Below the pieces are notes generated by a model. The model worked only from the letters and a program-made list of their open reading frames with translations, was not told where the DNA came from and ran no database searches. Source: Strigops habroptila (lineage: Eukaryota > Chordata > Aves > Psittaciformes > Psittacidae). Taken from it: a stretch of DNA of 64,000 bases. The stretch covers positions 20,594,744 through 20,658,743 of the forward strand of contig NC_044288.2 in NCBI RefSeq assembly GCF_004027225.2, in the 5' to 3' direction. This document shows positions 47,751-60,627 of this stretch, piece after piece; the first letter of the stretch is position 1, and the number at the start of each line of letters is the position of its first letter. Made by a program: the position numbers and the translations under genes.

Positions 47751-50700
47751 TTGCAGAAAGTATGTTGCTTTCAACCTATCACATACTGAAGAGTTAGAGC
47801 ACTTCAGTTTCTCCTTCTCGAACCGGAGTGCAGGGTTGCTGATCTGCAATTCCCAGTGCCCCGTTTAATACTTTAATTAAAAAAATAATAATCTGACATT
47901 AGGATGTTAGCTAGTTATGGAGAACACCATAGTTTTTCTATGGTAAAGCCAGTTTTTAACAGCCCTATTTTTGCTAGTAACTTTAGCATTTCAGTCTTAA
48001 GCTCTTTTACAACTTCTGTTGCTTTTCCACTTAAATTCACTACTTTGCTCCAGCTTCTCTGCCTCAACCACTTGAGTTCAGAGGTAGGTTCCTTATCTTT
48101 ACCATCCAAAAGGACAAGGTGATGGACAGGTAGGCTCTCAAATATGCCCTGTGCTCCAGAATGACACAGAGAAGACACTTAAGTAGCATGAAGAAGTGCT
48201 GAAAATTAACTGTGCCTTCAGTCCTGCATGCTCAAGATTTTCTCCCCAGCCTCATCTCTGACACACTTAAGACAGCGTTTGCTCCCTAAGACATGGGCTC
48301 TTCAAAGCCCCTCTTAAACTGCTTAATTTCCAGCTCACAGGCTGCCTGCCATACAGCACGGCTCTTTCAGTCCACTTTGCAAGAGACGGACTTCTGCCCT
48401 TTGATGGAGTCTTGCTGGACTCCAGAAGTCTTTTATAAAAGACTCCAGTCTTTTATAACTGATTTCCACTTCAGCTCTGAAGGTCCTTCATGGTAGAGCT
48501 CTGCCTTACTCAGCTATCTGTAACCTTTCCAGGTATCTATGGGGCTGCCTTGACAAGTCTAAGGACTTTATTTTTCTGATCTTCTCCCCTGCAATGTTCT
48601 GTAGCACAAGACTCATTTTTAGTCCAACACCTTCCACTCCTGAGGATGCTGAACCTGTAATTGTACTGTGGTCACTGCCTGCTATTTAATGACTCAACAG
48701 TAATTATATCTCAAACCAGTTTTAGCCCTAAATCAAGGCTAACTCTATACCAGGTTGGTACAAGAAATGATCCCTCAAGTAAATCAAGATGCTTGTTCAC
48801 CAAAATGTTAGCCAGCTCCTTCCTGAACAATCCAGCCAGATAGCATGGACATAATTGAATTCACTTGTTCATACAGGTTTATGAAGACGCATGAGCCTGG
48901 TTTTCTCCTCAGCCCCATGAAATCCATAATCACCTTCTTGTCTGGAATAGAAAATTTCCTAATACCTCCATGTCATTAAAATATGGGATTTATATCCAAC
49001 ATAAATTTGGCTGTGTGGCCATCACTACTCCAATTTCCTCTCAGATTTTACAGCAACTTGTCAGATCTAGTGTTCCTTCACACCTTTATGACCTTGCGTG
49101 CCTATTTGGTATAGTTTGATGGCAGGTAATGCAGTATCTTACTGATTTTCATCATCCCCCCACTCCTTGTTTCAGTCACACCAGCTATGCCAAGGTCATT
49201 TTAAACCACCAAGCAGTCTACAACTATTTTTGTTTCATGTTTCCACACTGCTATGCAGACACTTTTCGTGTTTGGACCACACGCCCGTTTCTCACCCCAA
49301 TCTGCAGCCCAACAGGTGGTTGTTCCTTCCACGTACCCAACTCCGCTCTCAACCTCCTCGTACCCTGTGCCGAAAAGCAGCCCCTTGCCCTCCAGGAGAA
49401 ACAGACACAGGAACAGTTTTTTCCTGCACTCCCGTTTGGTGCCTTCACCTTCAGGAAGAGATATCACTATGCCCTAAATTCTGTCTTCTTCCAGGCACCC
49501 AAATACCCAAGTATCTCAGCTTCAAGGATGACAGTCCCAAGCACTCTGGTATCTTTCAGGATCTGCTTGTCCTCTCAACAGGCAACTCATCAAATGGATC
49601 TCCCCATCATCGGGAGCAGAACCTGTATTTCCCACAGCTAAATTCCCTGCCATCCAAACCTCCCAAAGGTACTGCCCCAGCTTCTGGAGGCATGTCCAGA
49701 ACAGAGAACTCCTTAACCAAGGCTTTAGTATTAAATTATAAATCGTCCCTTTAACCCTGCCCAGTTGCAAGTCAAGTTTCTACAAGTAAAAGGCAAGGCA
49801 GCCAGTGCTGAGGTGAGGATGGACCACAACCATCTGCAGATGATTTAATGCCATCTCTTCTTTACCAGCTCAGCAACTTTGGCCTCAAGACACTTTCTGG
49901 AGCTTGGAGTGCCTCCACTTATTGCACTTGTTGTATAGTATTTTATCAGAACATAATCACTCATAAAGTGTGTCCTCTTTGCACTCCTGTGTGCAGTTTC
50001 TAGTGCAATTAAGCCAATATTCTTTGATTCCCATAATCAAGCAAGGATTTTTACTTTATGACCATATAAAGTCCATCTTTAAACTAAAAATAGACTGTTA
50101 ACAGATTCTTTTCTTTTAATTACTTTAAGCCACCAATTAGAGACTTTCACTGGACAAGATAAGTTATATATAGCCATGCAGAAGCCTGTAAGGACTCATT
50201 TACCAGGACTTTTGTTGACAGTTGCTTCTCAGAAGCCAATTTCTCTTAGTTTAAAGACCAAATGAGCCTCTGAACAGGGTACTGTCAAAAGACCCATCCA
50301 CAAACCAAACTGTCTGCATGCATGAAAGCAGAGACAACATTTACATGAATTTGCAGTGCTCAGTTCAGAATTATTAATGCTAGAATATAATTTAAAGCCT
50401 CTAGCCCCTATTTTGCTCAGAGACCTGCCTGCTTGCCCTTCAGCAGCCCCTGGCAATGGTGATCCTACTGCCATTTATTATTTAAATAAACGATATCTTT
50501 AATAAAAGGAAATTTTGACCCCATTTATAACTCTGCACCTGACAAGACACTGGCTCCTTCTCTTCACCTCTGGTGCTGCTCACACAACATTATTCTTAAG
50601 TTGCTCTGCCCACACAGCTCCTGATGAGCCAATGCTACATTGCCAGCTCTCCTCAGCATCACTTGAGTGGGAGGTTTAAACACCATTTTTCACTAAATCC

Positions 50701-51664
50701 TTTATTCACACTTCTTAGCCCCGGCATTTCTTGAACTATCAACAGACCAGCAAGCTTCCACAGTTCACCTACAAATGATACAGCTGGACCTGCTTCTGCT
50801 AGACCAATGCAGAAGAGCTGGCCCTTGGAAACCCATTGCCCACCTCCTGATCTCCAGGTGAGTTCTGAAGACCGGATGATGCCAACGTGCTGATGAACAC
50901 TCCCAAAGAGCTGCTGGTTTGAGCTCCTCTACCCATACTAAACGCCCGAGCAAACTGCAAGCCCAGGCAAGTTCCAAACCTCAGGAGACCATAGGTAATA
51001 AAACCAGCACCCAGCATTGCACTCACAAACTTGTGCAACCAGGACAGAGCATGGAGAAATAAAATGTATTGCCTAGTAAGACACTACAGCAAGGCCAACC
51101 TGGGGGAGAGAAAGACACTCAAACCAAAGCAACGAACCTTTAAATGAAAGTGCTGCTGCAAGATGTCCTATCCAGACAGGTCCTGCCCAAAGACGCACAG
51201 ACGCTGTCCTGCACTCTGGCACATGCCTTTCTACCCAGAGTTAGAAGAACAAAACCTGCTCCAGTGTTTGACTGGGGCTAACGCAACAGCTGAAGGGCAC
51301 TGTGGATGTGATGAGCACCCAGTGACTTGAGCTCAAGTCGCACATCAAGACATTCACCAGCAATGTTAAAAACTGCCACTGCTCATCTTCTCCGCCCCCA
51401 ACTCCCAGCAATATAAATTACCCAGGCATATATCTGATAGAGACATAGCTCCTCCAGACGCCGCGTGAAGCCTGCAGCTCCATCTCGGCACTGCCCACAT
51501 CAGCACAGCTGATGACACAGAGGACCCGAAAACATGCCTGTGGGGAGCAGCCCTGCAGCACAGACCCCGCAGCTCACGTGTCCTCACATGCCAGCCCCGA
51601 AGCCCCTGGTGCCACTGCTGGCCCACCCTCGAGCATTGGTCCAGTGGAATGATATGTCCCCAAG

Positions 51665-51710
51665 AGCCCAGACTCGGCTCCCAGACCTCGGAGCCCAGAC
51701 CTCGGCTCCC
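51665..51710. repeat. Imperfect tandem duplication
   Basis: 'gagcccagactcggctccc' is followed 26 bases on by 'gagcccagacctcggctccc', a local duplication with one indel. Confidence 0.8.
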
Positions 51711-54200
51711 TGCAAGCGTGACAGTGCCATCTCACAGTCCAAACCACTGACATGTGCAAGTGAGACACGATCTCCTGCAACAAGAGCTCACCCATGGGGC
51801 TGCCGCACAGTCTCTGCACCATGTCCAGTATAAAATCCAAACCCATTGAGGTCAACATGGTCACAGGGATTCAGATGCCATTTGCAAGCCACCTTTATGA
51901 GCAGCTCTCTGTAGAAATCAACATGCTGACCGGAATGACAGCTCAACATCTAGAGGTTTTTCCGTAACTGTCTAATCTCTCCAGACATGCACTTTGGCTT
52001 CCCAGCAGCATGCAGCAGACCAGATCCTCCCAGATTTCACAAGCCAAGAGGGACATACCCTTCCATGCTGCAGATGTAACTCCACACCTCTCACCTCTCC
52101 AATCTACAACAGAAAGAATGAAGCTTTTCTTTGCTTCCTGCATATTTCAAGATAGTGTTTCAAGAAAAAAACCCTTCTGCAGCACAGCCAGGAAGGCTCA
52201 GCTCAAACTCCCACTGCCAGTGTTGCAGCGAGTCCTCTTTTCACTTCAGTCTCCTTTGTGAAAGAGACTCCTAAGAAAAGGCTAAGGTACGTATTTTTGC
52301 AAAGCTAATAACAGGATGGACAGCAAACCAACTGATGACCAGCAAAGTCAAGGAATTATATGACTTAAGACCAAATGACCCACTGGGGAGACAGAAGATG
52401 CCCATTCAAAGCAAATGCTCTCCCAACTGATGGCTGGGATCCAGAAAAGAGCAGAAGTATGTCATGTGTTGTGAACTTAAGCCTCAAGACAATGAGGTGC
52501 AAAAAAAACGGCCAGCCATCTACACAGGCAGTCTCCTGTTTTATCCAGGGCTACGTCTACATGAGCAAGCAGCACAGCCAGAGACAAGTTCAACAGCAAA
52601 GCAGTCAGCTCAGGACCTGACAGTCACATTATCTGTGTTTTGGGGATTTTACTCTCCCATAGCTTGGTCTGACGGACCTAATGCCCAGCAGTTGGTAGAG
52701 CTTGTCGTTAGGCCTAGTTAAACCCCAAACAAATCAGGCCATGTGCTCTGAGTCGGCTTCACAGTAAAGCCAAGGTACATCAGGCAGAGACAGGACAGCA
52801 CTCAGCAGCCAAAGCTCACGCCCAACCCCAGCTGCAAAGCTACTGCAGACACCACCTCAGCCCTGGAGATGTATGGTGCAGGGTCCTGGACACCCAAAAT
52901 GAGACAACAGCCACATGCGAGCAAACCTACAGCCAGCCTGAGCTGAGCTTCACCTTGGCTGGACATGGTGCCTACCAGAGCAAAAGGCTCAGGACCAAAT
53001 CCCCTCTCCAGGCAAAGGAGCGCCAGCAGTACTGATCTGCAAAGGGACAGTGAAGCACTGTCTGGGGACATCCAGACATTTGCTCTGCCTTGGTTTAATC
53101 AGTCAACGCTCAAAAGACAGTCAGCAGGGCCAAAAGTCCTCTATCTTTACCTTTTCTCACTTAATCTCCAGCTGACAGTCTTCCATGCAAACATGCCTCA
53201 TTCCTCACTGTATAACTTCAACTCTGCTTCTGTGATATTTTCCTTCAAACAGGCTACACAACTGTTTACTACCTTTACAGTGACATGCTGTGACCCTCCC
53301 AACACACACGTGTGCTTGTCTGGCTTCAGCCATGTACAGACACCATATTGCAGAGATGGGACCAGCAGAGCTGCCCTGCCAGTGGAGCTCAGCCCCACAG
53401 CCCCTGGGATCATGAGCTGCATGACCCTCCTTGGCTGCCCACAGCAAAAGGGCTGCAGGGCTGCTGTCATTTGGCTCTGAGGGGCTTCTCCACACCACCT
53501 ACCCCCCACCCCAAAAACCAGTCCAGATCCTGCAGCACCTGAACACAGCCAAGGCATCCCTTGGCTGCCCACCCTCCTGCCTTGCTCTGACAGCCTCTTC
53601 CTATCCTTCAGATAGATAACACCTCCTCTGCTGTAACTGCTGGGAGCTTCTACCCCAGGACAAAATCTTTTTACCAGGCTTGGTACCCCCGAGTCTGCTG
53701 GCTCAGGAGATGTCTTCATTAGTGGGACGGCACCAAACCCATTCATCCTTTTCCCTTCAATGTACTCCTCCAGCAGCAGCTTTTATGCCATCCAAATTGC
53801 AATACAATATCCAGTGTTCCATTGCAGAAGTAACTCTGTGAACCTCTAAAAGTGAATGATTTGGTGTTTACTTCTCTCTGCTATCTTCAGTCCTGCATGC
53901 ATAAGCAATGCACAGCACAGTAAAGCCTCATAGCCCACAAGTGGGATGCACTGCAGACCCCTGGGTGAGCTGACTTTCCCCCAGACTCTACTGCTGCTAA
54001 AATACGGTCCCACAGGGGACCAAAAAGCATTGAAAAGAAGTTAAAAAGAAAGATAGGATGCTAGGAAACTCCCAGAGCAGACCCGAGACCACCCAGCATG
54101 AGCGGTAGGGGAACAGGAATGCAGCACGGCTGATGGGAGCACAGCAGGCAGCCCGACTCTGGCAGGGGAACTCCAGCTGCCACACGAGAGGAGCATCCTT

Positions 54201-55969
54201 CCCGTGCCATCAGACCATCACCCTCAGGAATTTCAACACGAGAGATCCCACTTAGACAAAAAATGCTATGAACTTCTGGTCCAAAGATTAGGCTCTGGCA
54301 AAAACAGGCTTTTAAAAAAGATTATAATTTTGAAAGTCCATTTGGATTAACCTTAACTAGCTTAACTATATATATTATTAACTATATATATGTATCTCCT
54401 CGCCACGTTCGCAACCCACACACAGCATTCTGTGGTGCCAGCGAGCTGCATCACGTGCAAGTGAGCGGAGTAAAAGGTACCACAGGCTTGGAAAAAAGCT
54501 CTGGGATGAAATTATCCTTCATTGTTGCAAGTGGCACAGGAGATGGCAACGGCAGAAGGAATCAAGAATAAAAATGGAACTCTCTTGTTTACCTTGTCGG
54601 CTTTGTCAAAACATTTTGACAACGCTTTGCATGCAGCCCGCTTCTCTGTTCTGCTACCAGAAATTCAGATCCTTTCACCTAGCTTCATATGTTACAGAAG
54701 AAAGCCAAGGAGAGTCAAACTTTTAAGGAGATAAGTGCATGTGCAAAAACTACAAAGCCCAGCATGAGATCTTAAAACTACGATAGACTCCTCTTCCAGA
54801 GAGTCCAAACACCCACATGGACAGTGACCCTTCAGTTACACAAACTGAGTTGTAACAAAGAGCATGCAGCCAGTGAAGAAGGATAGTAAGAAAATAAAAG
54901 GGAAGTTTGGGTAAGCCTGACAAAAAGCAAAGGGGGAGAGGGAGGGGGGAAGAGAAAAAAAGAAGAAAAAAGGGTGCAAATCAGTATTTTAAATTTGCAA
55001 CTAAAAATAACCCCATTCTTGACAGAGTCGTTTTAGCAGAGAAACTGCAGTGCTTTAGGCAGAGCCCTGCCTCCCAGCAAGCAGTCCCAGCCAACAAGAA
55101 GCAGCAGGTTTCTGAATGAGCAAACTGCACACTTAGGGAAGAACTTGCTCTCGCTGCCTGCTTTCCAACACACCCATGAGAGACTCGCTTCCTACCCGCT
55201 GGACTAGCAAAACCCAATAAACTGGTTGGTCCTAGTTATACTTTGAGTTTTTGGGTTTCACAAGAGCCCCCTCCCAAATGTAAAGCTGTTTTAGCATTCT
55301 TGTACATTAATGTCATGATTCTCCAGTTGTAGCTCCCACAACTTCTGCCACAGACAAGTCAATCAGATTTGGTATATGCCCTGATAGGGGAAATGGGAGG
55401 TCTGGGTTTAAAGCACCTGTCAGTGCTCTGCAAGGTGTTGGATCCAACCTCGGTGGATCTGCTGAAGTCTTCAATCCAAAACACTTGGTGATTTAAATTA
55501 AGGTAAAAAAGAACAGTTTAACCTATTGAACTTAGAGAAAAGAAGGAAGTGGCAGATCTTTTAGGAAGAGAGACAACGTGTGCGGGTGCAAAAACGTGAT
55601 GTGCTGTAGTTCACCACCTTAGGAGTAATTAGAGTTTTGCTTGGTTTGGGTTTGGTTTTCTTAAGCACTTCCCAAAGGGTGGCTCGAGAGTTTACGGGCA
55701 CCAAGGTGGAAGCATGAAGTGAAGACATGCCAAAAACGTCAGGTTTTCATAACCCCTTCTTGAAACAGTGCACCGTGGTTCTGGTAAAAACGCATATCTA
55801 CCAAATCTCCACTGACCGCGGGCCACTCGCGTACGGAACGCCAATTTGCAGCCTCAAAGCTGACGTTTTTGCCTTCTCCTTCCACCCACCTCCCCAATCT
55901 TTTCGTTCCTTGGGAGACATACAGCGCCACTGCATTAGAACGTACAAGAAATGAAAACAGTGAGTACGA
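54201..55969. other. Sequence beyond the inferred PURA 3' end
   Basis: AT-rich sequence continuing the texture of the PURA 3' UTR. It includes a TA run (54,360-54,392) and a purine-rich tract (54,928-54,972). It may be the distal part of a longer PURA 3' UTR. No coding frame is supported. Confidence 0.4.
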
Positions 55970-55990
55970 CTGATATAGATCCATTGACTT

Positions 55991-55996
55991 TTTATT
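55991..55996 (-). promoter_or_regulatory. PURA: Candidate distal PURA poly(A) signal
   Basis: AATAAA on the minus strand (within TTGTAATAAAAAGTC), followed by T/GT-rich sequence. It is one of several possible signals in this AT-rich region. Confidence 0.4.
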
Positions 55997-57659
55997 ACAA
56001 ATGTAGTTGATCACTTGGCTTCAAAAAAGTTTAAATCAACCCCTGTTTTCTGTACGCCAGTACAAAGTAAAATCTATTTTACAAATTAAATACCTAAAAA
56101 TTTGACAAAAATATTAAAGTTTGATGGAAAAAACAGTTATAAAAATCTTAAATCCCCCTTTAAGAAGGTAAGAGATAACATCCCCTCCCAACCCCCACAG
56201 TCCTGTTATACAATATTAATAATCATTTTTCTTTTTAGAATAGGTAGGTATGTTATATCTTGCTGTTAGCATACAAGTCACTCTAATAGCTTTATCTGTA
56301 TATACTCCAGTTAGTGCATGAATGTCATCTGATTGAATATAATCAACTATCTTTAACTGATCCCTAATTTACATTTCATAGCTTGCATAGTTTGAAGGGA
56401 CAAAGGTTATACTACAGCTAATCATAAAAAAAGGTGGTTACAGTGCTATTTGTAAAGGCAACAAAGTAATTGCTCCCCCCCCAAATAAAAGAAGATACCA
56501 GTCGGCTCTGGGCAGGGGTTCAAGTCACCGGCCGCTCTCTCCCTGCTGCATGGGACCACCTCTGCCTCGCACCCTGCCCGCACGGGCAGCCTCTCTGCAC
56601 CTCACCAGAGTCCCATGGCAGGTTGCGAACCGCGTTCCCACCGAGCACATTTCAACCCCTGCGAGGGATACGCAAGAAAGTGACACTGTCAAGTATTTAT
56701 TTTGTCTTTTTTTTTTTTCTTTTTCCCATTTTCCTTTTTTTATCGATTGGAATTTTCCAAAGAAGCTCTCCTCTGCATTAGGGCTACACTGTGCTGGAAG
56801 CCCAGCATCCTGCCTGTTACCCCACTGCTGAGCTGCTGACCATGGGCATTGGACCCTGGCCCCAGCGCCCAGGATGGGTCCCTGGCAGCATCCCGAGAGG
56901 GACCATGATGAAAAGGCAGGAACCAACAGCAGCTCGTTTTGGTTCTTTTTTATTTAACTTCTCAGAGACAGAGCAATTTTCCTCTTTTTTTTCTTTTTTT
57001 GTTTTTTTTTTAACAACAACCAAAAAAATACTTTAAATTCAGAGGACATTTCTCCATTAGCACAAAACCACTTAAAGGGTGGTTGTATCTCAACGGTAAA
57101 TTACTTGACAGTGTCCTTTTAACTTAAAAAAATAAAATAAAATAATGTCAGTATTGCAATGAATTTCAAGTTTTCTTGCACGTAGTCATTATAAAGTAGT
57201 TTTTATCATGCTCTTGGACCTATTCTACAAGACATTTAAAAGCATATCAGCAAGGAAAATATAAGGCATACTTCTCAGGAATTAGGTATCTTGGCACATT
57301 TGAGCATACTGTCTTATTTTAAAACAACACATATGGTCAAATATACCTTTCTTCTTCTAACATTAAACAGGGTTTTCTGTACTTTGTTTTAAATACTGAT
57401 ATATTAGAGCCTTGGTAAAGTACCGAGCACCTCTGGGAAAAACAAATAAAAATAAGCAAAAAAAATAAATCAACCCAAAAAGAAAACCAGGAGCGAAATC
57501 CCACGAACCTTTACAGTCATTTTGTCTTTCAATTAGCATCATTCATCAAGTCCTAGAACATACATAACGTGCGTTGAAAGAAGTAACAAAAAAACCCCTA
57601 CGAAACACGCAGAAGAAACCCAAAACGAGACAAAAACTGACCACAAGTTCTCGGACAGT

Positions 57660-57920
57660 GTTCACAGAACTGCCAGGGGGCTGTACTGGTGGGACTGGTT
57701 GGACTGGAACCGCGCGGCCCCTGCGCTGCTCGAGTCAGCCGGATCCCGGGCAGGATCCGGGCAGCGCGGGCCAGAAGACCCCCTCGGTGGCCATGGGAAG
57801 CTACGGGAGGACACTCGCTGCGCTCTCATCGCCTCCCGCTACTCATTGCTGGGCACACACCGCGGCGGCGTGGAACTACGAGCACCGGCCCGTGTCCGTC
57901 GGCAGCGCGACAACTTTAGG
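57660..57920. other. CpG-rich patch within the PURA 3' UTR
   Basis: About 260 bases of GC- and CpG-rich sequence (for example ggaaccgcgcggccc, atcccgggcaggatccggg, cgcggcggcgtgg) surrounded on both sides by AT-rich UTR. The plus-strand open frames within it show no recognisable domain. Confidence 0.65.
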
Positions 57921-58868
57921 GAGGGCAGTGAACAGCAGGACCGAGACAATCAATCAGTCAAGTAGCAAAACCAAAGCAATTCATGTCCTAACTACGTCTA
58001 GCAGCATGGAGAATGCAGTCCCGCACACATCACAGTTGAAGTACAATTAACCGCTGGAACTGCCCATCCAGAGCCTCCGATTCAAAAGCAGGTTATCAGA
58101 CAAATGTTTACATGCAATTGAGAACCATGTCAAATGTCACATTATGCACTCTGAAAGCTTATTTTACTACTGGGAAAGAGGAAAGTGCACATTAAAGCAA
58201 TTTTAAACATTTCCAGTGATTGTTTAAAAGAAACAGAAACACCTCGCTACCGGCAGCTTATAGTTAACTTTCTGTGAACACCAACAGCAAAACTTCTGTC
58301 AAGGGAAATAACGCAGGGTACAATGGAGACAGCTTGTTTGGACACTTACAGTACATCTCAAAAGGAAAAAGAGAAAGGGAATTATAAAATCAAATGGGAA
58401 TAAAAAGACAGCAGGAAATAAAATTCCTTAAAACAAACTTCTTTCTGTTTTTCTCCCCATCCTTCTGACACTCCATCCTTGACCACCAGTAAAGCAGCGC
58501 AGCCGCCAGGTCTACCAACTTCCAAGACCATTAAGAAAAATAATTGCATCCCAAAAAAACTTTTGAGTGGAACTAGACCCTAGTTTCTCTGAAATGCTGT
58601 CTACTGAATTCCAGCCAAGAAAAGGAAAGAAAAGAAAAGGAAAAAGAAACAAAGAAAGAAAAAAAAAAGTTTTGTTTTCACTGTTTAAGGCATCTTTTCA
58701 TAACATTTTCTCTTCACTCATAACGATGATAGTCATGCAGCACTTTAATGATAAAAATATATTACTATTTTACTATACAGCAGCAAGTTAGTCAATTAAA
58801 AGCACACCGACTTTTTGAAAAGAAAAAAATAAAACAAAACCAACAAAAAAGAACAACCTGTAGAAGTC

Positions 58869-58899
58869 TATTATTATCATCATCATCATCATTATTATT
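58869..58899. repeat. (ATC)n/(ATT)n microsatellite
   Basis: Compound trinucleotide run: tattattatcatcatcatca then tcattattatta. Confidence 0.9.
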
Positions 58900-59485
58900 A
58901 CAAACAATTTCAATTTGGAGAACACACCTGGACAGCTCAATGTTCTGACAAATCTGCCTTTCCCTACCCTAGGCTTCGAGCAGAGCCCGCAAGCGCGCAC
59001 GGAGCTGCTGGGACGGGGAGGGGAGGGCACGGCCAAGGCTCGCCAGGTATGTAGCCAGTAATAACTAGCACCAGAGCTACATGGAAATCCGTTACAGACA
59101 CACACCGGCTTGGCTCCCACTTTCAAAACCCCGCGGCTCAGTGGGGTTACTCTGCGATGGCACCGCTCTGATTTCTATCAGCCTGCAGAAGTTAACAACA
59201 CTGGCAGGGGGGTCCCAGCACGGGTTCAGACCTCGCACCACGTTAGGAGATAAGAGACAGTGCTCATGCCAGTGGCGACACAGAAAGACTTGCTACCTGC
59301 TGCCCAAAGACAGGTCGACTGGAAACCGCTGCACGTCAGGTTAAGTACTTTTAAGTACACAGAATAAAAAAAATATATATTATGAACAATACAAGTACAT
59401 CTCATATACACAGCAATGACAATAGGCCTACTCAGCTGTAAACCAAACAGGTGCAGAAAAAAATTATTACGGGAGGAAATCCTTT

Positions 59486-59578
59486 CCTTTTTTTTTTTTT
59501 CTCTCTCTCTCTTTTTTGCCTTTTTTTTCCTTTTCCTTTTTTTTTTTGTTTTTTGTTTTTTGTTTTTTTTTTTTTTTT
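59486..59578. repeat. Pyrimidine-rich low-complexity tract
   Basis: Long T-runs with a (CT)n segment and TTTTG units. In PURA transcript orientation it is an A/G-rich tract. Confidence 0.85.
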
Positions 59579-60202
59579 ACTATTTTAATAACTTTGGTTC
59601 AAACGTAAAAATCACAAGTTAGCAAATTTCATTTAAATGCCTTTTTTAATAATTTTTCTTCATGTTCACAGAAGTTTCACTGACCATTTTTATATGTTTA
59701 AGGTCCAGATGCAATGCATATTGTATAAAAGAGAGCACTTATTGTTTACCTTGCATGAATTAAACCTACGTACCTTTTAACTCTACAAACTTCTGCATAA
59801 CATTTAGACAAAGCTCAGACACACAGCATGCCTAGCCCTCATATATATATACACATCTCTAATCACAGGTATATAGGGTGTCAAATATACTATAGTAACC
59901 TCCATGTAAGGTTCGAAATTTGGTAACAAAATGAGAAGAAAAAACTAAAAATATTATTTTACGTGTTCTAAAATATCTCTTTTTTTTTTTTTGTGCTAAA
60001 GTCAAATGTTAGCTCAACATGAAAAGGACTTTTTTTTTTTTATATAATTCAGCAATATTATAATCTTGACCATTTTTGCAAACACTTTTAATAATAATAG
60101 CTTAAACGTGTACAAAAGTTCTCGGTTAATTAGGGAAATAAACACTCAGTTCTTTATATTTTTAATCAAGTAGGAAACACAGTTCATATATAATGTTATT
60201 AC

Positions 60203-60280
60203 TTTTTTTTTTTGACTCTTTTTTTTTTTTTGTGTTTTGTTTTGTTATTTTTTTTGTTTTGTTTTTGTTTTGTTTTAGCA
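60203..60280. repeat. A-rich tract (transcript sense) after PURA stop
   Basis: On the plus strand it is a T-rich run with TTTTG units; in the PURA mRNA it would read as A-runs and CAAAA units. It marks an abrupt change from the GC-rich coding end to the AT-rich UTR. Confidence 0.85.
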
Positions 60281-60514
60281 GCTGCTTACTGTTTGATACG
60301 GTGGGTAAAGTGGAGGAACATCCAGCGATGGGTGGCGGGTCGGAGGCGCTGCTGCCGGGCGGCGGGCGGGGGGCGCCGGGCGGGCGGCGCTGCCGGGGGG
60401 GGCTCCGGGCCGAGGGGAGGGCTTCTCGCCGCCGCCCCCCCCCCGCCCTCCCGCCGCCCCCCGCCCGCCCTCCCGCCGGCGGCGGGGCCAGTCCTCGTCC
60501 CGGGGGGCGGGCGG

Positions 60515-60627
60515 TCAGTCCTCCTCGGGCTCCTCGGCCTGCAGCAGGGCGCCGGGCGGCCCGGCAGCGGCGGCGGCGGCGGCCTCGGCCTCGGGGGCGG
60601 CTCGGCCCCGGCGCCCGCGGGGGGGGC
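60515..60627 (-). other. PURA: PURA C-terminal low-complexity zone with frame break
   Basis: In transcript sense this zone has two C-runs (eight C at 60,626-60,619 and five C at 60,597-60,593) between GCC repeats. Translation agrees with PURA before the first run and agrees again, one frame over, after the second. The break therefore lies in or between these runs. Confidence 0.85.

Larger units (their letters stand above)
46151..54200. other. Intergenic region, right part
   Basis: About 8 kb of AT-moderate sequence with two CR1 pieces (46,583 and 47,682) and a small tandem duplication near 51,665. No gene is recognised. The longest open frames (for example 49,129-49,754 in two overlapping frames) lack recognisable domains, and two long frames overlap each other, which argues against coding. 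Confidence 0.55.
55970..60514 (-). other. PURA: PURA 3' UTR (long, AT-rich)
   Basis: About 4.5 kb follow the conserved PURA stop on the minus strand. The region is AT-rich, free of transposons, and dotted with A-runs in the transcript sense (T-runs on the plus strand at 56,707, 56,980-57,011, 59,490-59,578 and 60,203-60,280). Human PURA also has a very long 3' UTR. I place one end just below a minus-strand AATAAA at 55,996-55,991; nearer signals at 56,697 and 56,949 could be alternatives. The whole extent is inferred from composition and signals, not from transcript data. Confidence 0.55.

Noticed and set aside
49129..49754. Two overlapping plus-strand open frames of 170 and 195 codons
   Set aside because: They overlap in different frames and have no recognisable domain, splice signals or promoter. 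This is consistent with chance in a stop-poor stretch.
60286..60514. The Pro/Arg-rich tail as the true PURA C-terminus
   Set aside because: It is unlike any PURA ending I know, while the adjacent frame contains the expected acidic end and stop. A one-base error explains it better.
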